Assembly: GCA_036641735.1 (NCBI GenBank)
Contig: JAVWEG010000094.1
Coordinates: 1-5,879, forward strand
Direction: 5' to 3'
DNA: 5,879 nt
Source: JAGPHI01 sp036641735
Lineage (GTDB): Bacteria; Bacillota; Clostridia; Oscillospirales; Ruminococcaceae
The position numbers and the translations under genes were made by a program. Positions 1 to 4,741 of the stretch are shown piece after piece (the stretch's first letter is position 1; the number at the start of each line of letters is the position of its first letter). Below the pieces are notes generated by a model that was given only the letters and a program-made list of their open reading frames with translations, was not told the origin of the DNA and did no database searches.

Positions 1-914
1 TATTGGAATATCTTTCCCAAAACGGTGTAAATTTTATCGATACAGCTCGCGGATACACTGTATCTGAGGAATATCTCGGATACGCGCTTTCGGGAGGATT
101 GCGCGAAAAATATATTATTGCCACCAAAAGTATGGCTCGCAGCTACAGCGATATGGCAAGAGATATTGATATAAGCCTCGCTAATTTAAATACAGATTAC
201 ATAGACCTTTATCAGCTACACAATCCACGCACTGAAGCGGATTTGGAGCTTGTCTTTTCTGAAAACGGAGCAATGCGTGCCTTATTGGAAGCTAAAAGCG
301 CGGGCAAAATAAAGCATATCGGCGCTACCGCTCATTCTGCGGACACTCTTGAAAAGCTGATGACACACAGTGAGATTGAAACGGTGATGTTTCCGTTTAA
401 TATTGTGGAAAATCAGGGATTTTCCGCAATGGATACAGCCGCAGAAAAAAACATAGGCTTTATCGCAATGAAGCCGCTTGCGGGCGGCAATATTGAAAGC
501 GGACATCTCGCTGTGCGTTATTGCCTAAGTGATAAACGCTGCACCGTAGCCATTCCCGGTATGGCCACTATGGACGAAGCGCGCGCAAATATTTCTGCCG
601 CCAATGATTTATCTCCTTTAACAGACGATGAAAAAACAGAAATCGAAAAAATACAAACCGAGCTAAGCGGAGATTTTTGCCGCCGCTGTGGCTATTGCGC
701 CCCTTGCAGTGTGGGCATAGATATTCCCACTTGCTTTGTAATGCAAGGATATCTTGAGCATTATGACCTTGCCGAGTGGGGACGCGCCCGATATCTCGCG
801 ATGAAGGTGACGGCAAGCGCTTGCATAGGCTGCGGCAAATGCGAGCAGCGCTGTCCGTATAATTTGCCCATAAGAGAAAAACTCAAAAAAACAGTAGAAG
901 TTTTCGGTGTATAA
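1..914 (+). CDS. Aldo/keto reductase with C-terminal 4Fe-4S domain (5' partial)
   Basis: The gene enters from the left edge. The reading frame is open from base 3, whose first codon is TTG and probably an internal leucine, so roughly the first 40-50 residues of the family are missing. Numbering from that codon, the aldo/keto reductase catalytic tetrad is visible: Asp13 and Tyr18 in the FIDTARGY segment, Lys42 in ATKS, and His73 in LYQLHN. The barrel runs to about residue 215. A ferredoxin-like tail follows, with Cys226/229/232/235 (CxxCxxCxxC), Cys244, and Cys274/277/280/284 (CxxCxxCxxxCP), enough to bind one or two 4Fe-4S clusters. This architecture is common in anaerobic bacteria and archaea. 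Members are predicted cytosolic oxidoreductases of carbonyl compounds using NAD(P)H, and the cluster may pass electrons to or from a ferredoxin-like partner. The substrate cannot be read from sequence. No clear terminator follows the stop; the IS element begins about 35 bases downstream. Confidence 0.93.
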   Translation, partial: LEYLSQNGVNFIDTARGYTVSEEYLGYALSGGLREKYIIATKSMARSYSDMARDIDISLANLNTDYIDLYQLHNPRTEADLELVFSENGAMRALLEAKSAGKIKHIGATAHSADTLEKLMTHSEIETVMFPFNIVENQGFSAMDTAAEKNIGFIAMKPLAGGNIESGHLAVRYCLSDKRCTVAIPGMATMDEARANISAANDLSPLTDDEKTEIEKIQTELSGDFCRRCGYCAPCSVGIDIPTCFVMQGYLEHYDLAEWGRARYLAMKVTASACIGCGKCEQRCPYNLPIREKLKKTVEVFGV

Positions 915-927
915 TTTCATTAAAACA

Positions 928-957
928 TTGCCGTACAAAGCGAAAATTTGATATAAT
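928..957 (+). promoter_or_regulatory. Possible promoter reading into the IS transposase
   Basis: A perfect -10 box TATAAT lies at 952-957, with a weak -35 TTGCCG at 928-933 and an 18-bp spacer. Transcription would start near 963-965, inside the left arm of the 953-1015 palindrome, and read the transposase remnant. The -10 appears to lie inside the element and the -35 outside, so part of the promoter may come from host DNA. The -35 match is poor, hence the modest confidence. Confidence 0.4.
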
Positions 958-1015
958 CCCCTTAGAGTAGACACTTGAAATAACAAAAATTTCGAGACTA
1001 CACTAGGGGGATTAT
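953..1015 (+). repeat. Long imperfect palindrome over transposase ribosome binding site
   Basis: The left arm 953-981 pairs with the right arm 989-1015 around a 7-nt A-rich loop (982-988). ATAATCCCC at 953-961 pairs perfectly with GGGGATTAT at 1007-1015. Then follow a T-G wobble, TAG/CTA, GTAG/CTAC, a few isolated pairs with A-A mismatches, a two-base bulge, and an inner GAAAT/ATTTC stem. About 24 pairs can form. The right arm contains the G-rich ribosome binding site (1006-1011) of the transposase start at 1020. RNA entering from upstream would therefore hide the site, while RNA started at the internal -10 would lack most of the left arm. Confidence 0.7.
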
Positions 1016-1019
1016 TGTT

Positions 1020-1589
1020 ATGTCAAGAAGAAGGAACAAGAAATATAGTAAGGAGTTAAAAATAAAAGCAGTAGAAGAATTTCTTACCGTAAATGGAAGC
1101 CAGCGTGAAATATGCAGAAAATATGAAATATCAAGCGATAAGCAACTGCGAGAGTGGATAAAGTTGTATTTGAGTGCAATCTTAGATTTGTACGACAAAC
1201 GCATAATATTTTACCAAATTGGAGCCGGCAACAACAATCCGCTTGTCTTCGACACCTTAAATGATGCGGTAAAAGAAAATACAAAAGCACACCCTCTATT
1301 TCACAGTGACAGAGGATATCAGTATACAAGTAAGTTATTCTATGCAAAATTGGAGGCGGTGCATATGCGGCAGAGTATGTCACGGGTTGGACATTGCATT
1401 GACAATGGGCCAATGGAGAGCTTCTGGGAAATACTGAAATTTTAGATGTATTATCTTCACAAGTTCACATCTGCAGATGAGCTGGTAGCAGCGATTGAGG
1501 GATATATCACTTTTTACAACACACGGCGTTACCAAAGGCGACTCCATCGTATGACACCAATGGAATTTCATTACGCTATTGCAGTATGA
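1020..1589 (+). pseudogene. IS3-family transposase, internal deletion plus amber stop
   Basis: Residues 1-49 are the N-terminal helix-turn-helix of an IS3/IS150-type OrfA (NKKYSKELK, SQREICRKYEIS, REWIKLY). At about residue 50 the sequence jumps directly into the late half of the OrfB integrase core (LSAILDLYDKRI, FHSDRGYQYTS, MSRVGHCIDNGPMESFW). The rest of OrfA, the OrfA/OrfB frameshift region, the OrfB N-terminus and the first catalytic Asp are gone; Asp97 and Glu133 of the DDE triad remain. An in-frame TAG at 1443-1445 interrupts the conserved segment after WEILKF. The same frame continues from 1446 with the typical IS3 C-terminus (MYYLHKF, FYNTRRYQRRL, MTPMEFHY) to TGA at 1587-1589. The TAG replaces what is usually a Glu codon, so a single G-to-T change explains it. 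The start ATG follows a G-rich site at 1006-1011. The product cannot be an active transposase. Confidence 0.93.
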
Positions 1590-1591
1590 AA

Positions 1592-1623
1592 AATTCCGCC
1601 CTGCTGCATAGCAGAGCGGAATT
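1592..1623 (-). terminator. Strong hairpin, terminator-like on the minus strand
   Basis: AATTCCGC at 1592-1599 pairs with GCGGAATT at 1616-1623, and CTGCT at 1601-1605 with AGCAG at 1610-1614. There is one C/A mismatch and the loop is GCAT, giving 13 pairs in all. On the minus strand the stem runs directly into five Ts (complement of 1589-1593), a rho-independent terminator form. On the plus strand the stem is followed by AAAG and only later by a T run at 1638-1644, so it is weak in that direction. It lies inside the IS, 80 bases beyond the stop of the minus-strand cNMP-DUF2225 gene, and could end that transcript. Confidence 0.6.
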
Positions 1624-1701
1624 AAAGCAACTGAATATTTTTTTAGTCTGTCTACTTGACAGGAGGCGGTTCAAATGCCATTTTACTGCGCGGTTTTGTT
1701 A

Positions 1702-2868
1702 TTATTTTACTGTCGCTTCACGTATTTCGTCTATTTCTCGCTCGGCAAGCTGTTTAAATACAGGCTTACTAACTGTCGCGCGCCTTGCCTTATTAAGATA
1801 CATTATTGCATCCTCGTTTTTCCCTATTTTTTTTGCAAGCGCGCCTAATATCATATTGTTGGATTGGTCTGCATCTGTCGGCAATGTTTGAGTATCTAGA
1901 TAATTCAGCATTGCCTCATACGCATTGCCTGCCGCAAAAATTTCCATTTCTTTATTTTCCACATCGTTGTACAGCCAAGATAGATAAAGCCAAATTTTAG
2001 CTTTAATCTGTTCTTTTTTATCATATCCGTCTGCACAGATAAGCGCAATATAATACGATGCAAATACATTGTCCAGATTTTTTGTCTGTTCAAAATTAAA
2101 TTTCACTCTATTATGAACGGTGTCAAGCTTTTGCTCATAACGCTCCTTGCGCAAACGTATTTTTGCATTAAAATTACCTTCAAGTGCGCTGAAATAGCAG
2201 TTCGGGCAAGTCATCACATCATACCATAAAGGCTCAAAATCTTTATACTTTCTTCTCATATCACAGCTTAATTGCCCTTGCGGTATAAGCTTTGTGGAAA
2301 GCTGCATAAAATCATTGAATTGCGTTTGACAATGCGGACAGGTATATGCTCTTTTAAACAAAAATTGCTCATATTCCACAGGACGCACCACATTATATTC
2401 CTTATGCCCATCAGGAAAAAGCATCGACTTGTAAAATTCGTCCTCACCTATTTTGCTAATTTTGAACAGCTTGTTTTTCTCGTCATTTAGCTGTTTTATT
2501 TCGCTTTTATCTCTTAATCGCGCATTACACATTAAGTCCATTATCTGCAATGCCGTTTCACTGCTTTTACGTATCAGCTCAAGCAAAGCCATCTTATTTA
2601 CAACCGCAGCGTTTACATCCTCCAGTGCCACATAAGCAGCATCTCGTGCGACGTGGCACAAAACGCCCATCTCACCAAACATCATTCCGCTTTCCAGTAT
2701 TTCCGCACATTTTTCATTTGGTGTGGTGAAATCCGTAATTTTCCCCACTTTTCCCGACACTATAATATACATTGATTCTACTTGCCTATCATTTTCAGAG
2801 CATATCATAGTGCCTGACGCAAATTTTTTTAAAAGTGGCGATCCAAGTAATATTTTAACGTCAATCAT
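1702..2868 (-). CDS. Cyclic-nucleotide-binding domain / DUF2225 fusion protein
   Basis: The frame is open to an upstream ATG at 2907, but the likely start is ATG 2868 (388 aa), placed 7 nt after GGGGAG. ATG 2874 is too close to that site. Residues ~8-115 form a cNMP-binding (CAP_ED-like) beta barrel. The phosphate-binding cassette is recognisable: FGEMGVL at 64-70 with Glu66 and, nine residues on, Arg75 (ARDAAYV), the same spacing as in kinase-type cassettes. Residues ~116-135 are charged and helical, a likely linker. Residues ~140-290 match DUF2225, with CPHC at 177-180 and CPNC at 221-224, a probable four-cysteine zinc site. Residues ~285-388 are helical and TPR-like, as in other DUF2225 proteins. 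There is no signal peptide, membrane segment or helix-turn-helix, so this is a cytosolic ligand-responsive protein rather than a CRP-type regulator. The DUF2225 function is unknown and the ligand (cAMP, cGMP or other) cannot be told. The gene is monocistronic in this window, convergent with the IS and divergent from the HxlR gene. Confidence 0.88.
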   Translation of the reverse strand: MIDVKILLGSPLLKKFASGTMICSENDRQVESMYIIVSGKVGKITDFTTPNEKCAEILESGMMFGEMGVLCHVARDAAYVALEDVNAAVVNKMALLELIRKSSETALQIMDLMCNARLRDKSEIKQLNDEKNKLFKISKIGEDEFYKSMLFPDGHKEYNVVRPVEYEQFLFKRAYTCPHCQTQFNDFMQLSTKLIPQGQLSCDMRRKYKDFEPLWYDVMTCPNCYFSALEGNFNAKIRLRKERYEQKLDTVHNRVKFNFEQTKNLDNVFASYYIALICADGYDKKEQIKAKIWLYLSWLYNDVENKEMEIFAAGNAYEAMLNYLDTQTLPTDADQSNNMILGALAKKIGKNEDAIMYLNKARRATVSKPVFKQLAEREIDEIREATVK

Positions 2869-2931
2869 TTTCATTCTCCCCAAAAGCATTAATTGGTAAT
2901 ATTGCACTCTTTATATTTGAATTGCAAATTA

Positions 2932-2953
2932 ATTGTATACAATATGATATCAT
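2932..2953. promoter_or_regulatory. Two abutting perfect palindromes, probable operators
   Basis: ATTGTATACAAT (2932-2943) is a perfect 12-bp palindrome followed without a gap by ATGATATCAT (2944-2953), a perfect 10-bp palindrome. The first has the GTATAC core (GTnnAC) typical of GntR-family operators. The pair lies 64-85 bases upstream of the cNMP-DUF2225 start and about 230 bases before the HxlR start, so it more likely serves the minus-strand gene. No GntR regulator is encoded in the window. Confidence 0.5.
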
Positions 2954-3105
2954 AAAAAGTAGAATATCACAAGCATTTGCGCAATAAAAGCTTACACCGT
3001 AATGATAAATCCGTACCTTTGTAAATACCGCTTCATCACTTTTACTAAAAACCGCCTTTTGTAAGTGAAATACATAAGTGTAGTGAGCAATTCATATTTA
3101 GCTTG

Positions 3106-3134
3106 TTGAAGCAAATGCTGTTCTGTGATAAAAT
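3106..3134 (+). promoter_or_regulatory. Promoter of the HxlR-family regulator
   Basis: The -35 TTGAAG (3106-3111), a 17-bp spacer and the -10 TAAAAT (3129-3134) form a good sigma-A-type promoter. A TG one base before the -10 (TGATAAAAT) makes an extended -10. The start site would be near 3141, leaving a leader of about 42 bases before the ATG at 3183. Confidence 0.6.
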
Positions 3135-3182
3135 ATTTATAATAAATCTCGGCTGAGCAAAAATATTTAGGAGGTGCTTCGT

Positions 3183-3545
3183 ATGCTGCTTCGCAAAGAG
3201 TACACTTGTCCACTGGAATTAACTCATGATATGATTAAAGGAAAATGGAAAACTATCATTTTATGGCGGCTGAGGCTGGGACACACCTCGCTTTCCAAGC
3301 TGGAAAAGGATATCGAGGGCATCACGCAAAAGATGCTGCTTGAACAGCTGAAAGAATTGATTGCTTTTGGTCTCGTGGATAAAAAAACTTACGAGGGCTT
3401 TCCTCTGCACGTAGAATATTTTCTCACGGAGGAACGAGGAAAGAAAATGCTTGAGGCGCTTGGAATTATGCAGTCTGTGGGTATTGATTATATGATGGAA
3501 AATAATATGGCGGATATTCTGCGTGAAAAGGGCGTTATCGTGTGA
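3183..3545 (+). CDS. HxlR-family winged-helix transcriptional regulator (one-Cys)
   Basis: 120 aa, a normal length for the family. ATG 3183 is chosen because AGGAGG at 3169-3174 lies 8 nt upstream; a GTG at 3174 would overlap that site. The family pattern is clear from the N-terminus: CPLELTHDMIKGKWKTIILW (residues 9-28), then the recognition region GITQKMLLEQLKEL (46-59), GLVDKK (63-68), the wing region ending in PLHVEYFLT (74-82), and a C-terminal dimerisation helix. Cys9 is the only cysteine and sits at the conserved N-terminal position that senses electrophiles or disulfide stress in YodB/HypR-type members. HxlR proteins act as DNA-binding dimers, often on their own or adjacent promoters. 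The PEBP-VOC operon just downstream in the same direction is the obvious candidate target, but a terminator separates them. The signal sensed is an inference. Confidence 0.92.
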   Translation: MLLRKEYTCPLELTHDMIKGKWKTIILWRLRLGHTSLSKLEKDIEGITQKMLLEQLKELIAFGLVDKKTYEGFPLHVEYFLTEERGKKMLEALGIMQSVGIDYMMENNMADILREKGVIV

Positions 3546-3558
3546 TAACGTTCTTTTT
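3533..3558 (+). terminator. Rho-independent terminator overlapping the HxlR stop codon
   Basis: CGTTATC (3533-3539) pairs perfectly with GATAACG (3544-3550) around a GTGT loop and is followed by TTCTTTTT (3551-3558). The stop codon TGA at 3543-3545 lies in the loop and right arm, so the last four codons form part of the stem. This separates the HxlR transcript from the PEBP-VOC operon. Confidence 0.82.
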
Positions 3559-3569
3559 CATTGCACAGC

Positions 3570-3587
3570 ACCCACGAAAAAGTGGGT
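3570..3587. repeat. Short inverted repeat upstream of the PEBP promoter
   Basis: ACCCAC (3570-3575) and GTGGGT (3582-3587) flank a GAAAAA spacer. No T run follows on either strand, so it is not a terminator in itself. It ends two bases before the -35 of the downstream operon and may be a protein-binding site or a chance hairpin. Confidence 0.3.
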
Positions 3588-3589
3588 AA

Positions 3590-3618
3590 TTTACAAGCAA
3601 GCCCCACAGCGATATACT
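3590..3618 (+). promoter_or_regulatory. Promoter of the PEBP-VOC operon
   Basis: The -35 TTTACA (3590-3595), a 17-bp spacer and the -10 TATACT (3613-3618) make a strong sigma-A-type promoter. An 8-bp palindrome ATAGCTAT (3619-3626) lies directly downstream, over the expected start site, and could be an operator half for the neighbouring HxlR protein (inference). A second TATAAT at 3631-3636 has no matching -35. Confidence 0.58.
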
Positions 3619-3653
3619 ATAGCTATCAAATATAATTGTAGGAGGTTTTTATT

Positions 3654-4172
3654 ATGAAGGTTTACAGCAGTGGAATGGTCGACGGTGTATTCGACGATAA
3701 ATATGGCAAGCGCGGAACGCAGTTCAGCGAGAGCGGAATTCCCACCTGCTCCATTCCTGTTCGTGTGGAAGATGCGCCCGTGGGAACGGTTTCTTACGCA
3801 CTGGTTTTGGAGGATAAAGACGCATATCCCATCAGCGGCGGCTTTGCGTGGATTCACTGGTTAGCTGCCAATATCACGCGCACCGAGCTTTTGGAAAATG
3901 AAAGCCAAACCGCAACCGACTTTGTGCAGGGTGCAAACAGTTGGACGAGTATGCAGGGCGGCGAACAAAGTGTAGCGCTTTCCAGCTTTTACGGTGGAAT
4001 GTGTCCGCCCGATGCACCGCATCTGTACGAGCTGCACGTCTATGCACTGGACAGTATGCTTGATTTGAAAAACGGCTTTTTATTCAACGAGCTTCATCAC
4101 AAGATGGACGGACATATTTTGGCACAGTATACGCTAAAGGGCTTGTATCTCCACGAGGAGGCGGCGAAATGA
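3654..4172 (+). CDS. YbhB/YbcL family Raf kinase inhibitor-like protein (PEBP fold)
   Basis: 172 aa, of normal length, with an AGGAGG site (3640-3645) 8 nt before the ATG. The two signature blocks of the phosphatidylethanolamine-binding protein fold are present: YALVLEDKDA...GFAWIHWLAANI (residues 48-74, with Asp54, Asp56 and His68 lining the family anion pocket) and YGGMCPPDAPHLYELHVYALD (113-133, with His123 and Tyr125). There is no signal peptide, so it should be cytosolic. Bacterial members bind small anions or phospholipid head groups, but their roles are mostly unknown; the kinase-inhibitor name comes from eukaryotic relatives and does not indicate a function here. The stop overlaps the start of the next gene (ATGA), so the two are translationally coupled. 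Base composition is clearly more GC-rich than that of the tetR and transporter genes on the right. Confidence 0.92.
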   Translation: MKVYSSGMVDGVFDDKYGKRGTQFSESGIPTCSIPVRVEDAPVGTVSYALVLEDKDAYPISGGFAWIHWLAANITRTELLENESQTATDFVQGANSWTSMQGGEQSVALSSFYGGMCPPDAPHLYELHVYALDSMLDLKNGFLFNELHHKMDGHILAQYTLKGLYLHEEAAK

Positions 4173-4540
4173 TATGCAAGGTTGACCACATAGTCATCAC
4201 CACCGCCAAGCTTTCCGAGTGTATCGCTTTTTATGAAGCACTTGGCTTTCGAGCGCAGGATGCAGGAGGGCGATGGGAGCTGTTTTCAGGCGATTTTAAA
4301 ATCAATATCCACAGCAAGGGGAATGAGCTTGAGCCAAAAGCTAAAAATGTGCAGACAGGGAGCGCCGATTTTTGTTTTGAAATAGACAGTGACCTTGCGC
4401 TTTGCAAGGATAGCCTTCTTGCACACGGAATTTCCATAGAGCTTGGCATTGTAACACGGCACGGAGTAAGAGGTGAAATGCGCTCCCTCTACCTGCGCGA
4501 TCCCGATGGAAATTTGATTGAGCTATGCCAATATGAATAG
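4169..4540 (+). CDS. VOC family glyoxalase-like protein
   Basis: 123 aa, one complete vicinal-oxygen-chelate unit (two beta-alpha-beta-beta-beta modules). The ATG shares bases with the previous stop, and AGGAGG at 4156-4161 inside the upstream gene gives a 7-nt spacer. Recognisable segments are the VDHIVITTAKL strand with His7, CIAFYEALGF (18-27), FKINIHSKGNELEPKAKN (43-60) with His48, the GSADFCFEID strand, and RSLYLRDPDGNLIELCQY (105-122) with Glu118. His7, His48 and Glu118 are good metal-ligand candidates. The INxHxKG...EPKAKN pattern resembles the subgroup that includes the Salmonella STM3117 glyoxalase-like protein, so a lactoylglutathione-lyase-like or other metal-dependent role on small reactive compounds is likely; the substrate is not determined. 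Firmicutes using bacillithiol or another thiol would need a different cosubstrate. No clear terminator follows. Confidence 0.9.
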   Translation: MICKVDHIVITTAKLSECIAFYEALGFRAQDAGGRWELFSGDFKINIHSKGNELEPKAKNVQTGSADFCFEIDSDLALCKDSLLAHGISIELGIVTRHGVRGEMRSLYLRDPDGNLIELCQYE

Positions 4541-4673
4541 CTTTTCACTGGCATTTTCGATAGTTTGCCCCTTATTTTTGATGATGTCGCTCGGTTGTTT
4601 TTTTCAAAGACTGAATAAGCTTTGCTTTAGCGGATTTCCGGCAAATATTTTGTGCTGTTTAAATCTTTAGCAC

Positions 4674-4702
4674 TTGACATAAAAATTGATGTATGATATT
4701 AT
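4674..4702 (+). promoter_or_regulatory. Promoter of the TetR-family regulator
   Basis: A consensus -35 TTGACA (4674-4679), a 17-bp spacer and a -10 TATTAT (4697-4702) form the strongest promoter in the window. Transcription should start near 4709, about 33 bases before the ATG. The rest of the upstream gap (4541-4673) holds no gene or clear terminator that I can see, only a weak GTGCT/AGCAC inverted repeat at 4652-4673. Confidence 0.88.
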
Positions 4703-4717
4703 AGATACTAGCGGTAT
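4701..4717. promoter_or_regulatory. Degenerate TetR operator at the tetR start site
   Basis: Aligned without gaps to the perfect 17-bp palindrome at 5438-5454, this stretch matches at 11 of 17 positions, including the outer ATA and the whole CGGTAT end. It overlaps the last two bases of the -10 box and the start site, a typical place for autorepression. Separately, CGGTATGTAT at 4712-4721 is the exact inverse of ATACATACCG at 5434-5443. Confidence 0.45.
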
Positions 4718-4741
4718 GTATACGAAGTAGGTGAATACTAT

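Larger units (their letters stand above)
949..1673 (+). mobile_element. IS3-family insertion sequence remnant, internally deleted
   Basis: About 725 bp, well short of the usual 1.2-1.5 kb for IS3-family elements. Imperfect terminal inverted repeats bracket the transposase remnant. ATTTGA at 946-951 is repeated in inverted orientation at 1671-1676, and AGTAGACA at 966-973 is repeated in inverted orientation at 1649-1656, at the same distance from the outer motif. The stretch between the two motifs is poorly conserved. The outer TGA (949-951) and TCA (1671-1673) would be IS3-like TG...CA tips. No convincing target-site duplication was found (AATT on the left against AATG on the right), which fits an old, decayed insertion. 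Boundaries are uncertain by several bases. The element sits between the aldo/keto reductase and the convergent cNMP-DUF2225 gene and does not interrupt either. Confidence 0.8.
2869..3182. other. Divergent intergenic region, regulatory only
   Basis: This is an AT-rich region between the divergent cNMP-DUF2225 and HxlR genes. It holds the tandem palindromes at 2932-2953 and the HxlR promoter at 3106-3134. I found no confident -35/-10 pair for the minus-strand gene, although TATAAA-like sequences occur around 2910-2920. The only open frame crossing it (minus strand, 3213-2992, 73 codons) runs over the HxlR start and resembles no family I know, so it is not called. No RNA gene was recognised. Confidence 0.6.

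Noticed and set aside
663..986. Minus-strand 107-codon open frame over the aldo/keto reductase end
   Set aside because: It is antisense to the conserved cysteine-rich domain and runs into the IS end, with no recognisable protein features.
1084..1413. Minus-strand 109-codon open frame inside the IS
   Set aside because: It is antisense to conserved transposase blocks; the plus-strand frame explains the sequence fully.
945..1677. Target-site duplication flanking the IS
   Set aside because: The flanks AATT and AATG share only three bases, and the boundaries are uncertain, so it is not supportable.
1586..1891. Plus-strand 101-codon open frame
   Set aside because: It starts at the end of the transposase remnant, crosses the hairpin and the IS right end, and lies antisense to the cNMP-DUF2225 gene; its composition is that of a shadow frame.
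2869..2907. N-terminal extension of the cNMP-DUF2225 protein to the ATG at 2907
   Set aside because: The GGGGAG ribosome binding site lies inside this extension and is correctly spaced for ATG 2868; the extra 13 residues do not look like part of the cNMP domain.
3174..3182. GTG start at 3174 for the HxlR gene
   Set aside because: The GTG begins within the AGGAGG site itself; ATG 3183 has ideal 8-nt spacing.
2992..3213. Minus-strand 73-codon open frame between the divergent genes
   Set aside because: It overlaps the ribosome binding site and start of the well-supported HxlR gene, lacks a good ribosome binding site, and matches no family I recognise.
4652..4673. GTGCT/AGCAC inverted repeat as terminator of the PEBP-VOC operon
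   Set aside because: Only five pairs with a 12-base loop and no following T run; it abuts the tetR -35 and is likely chance.
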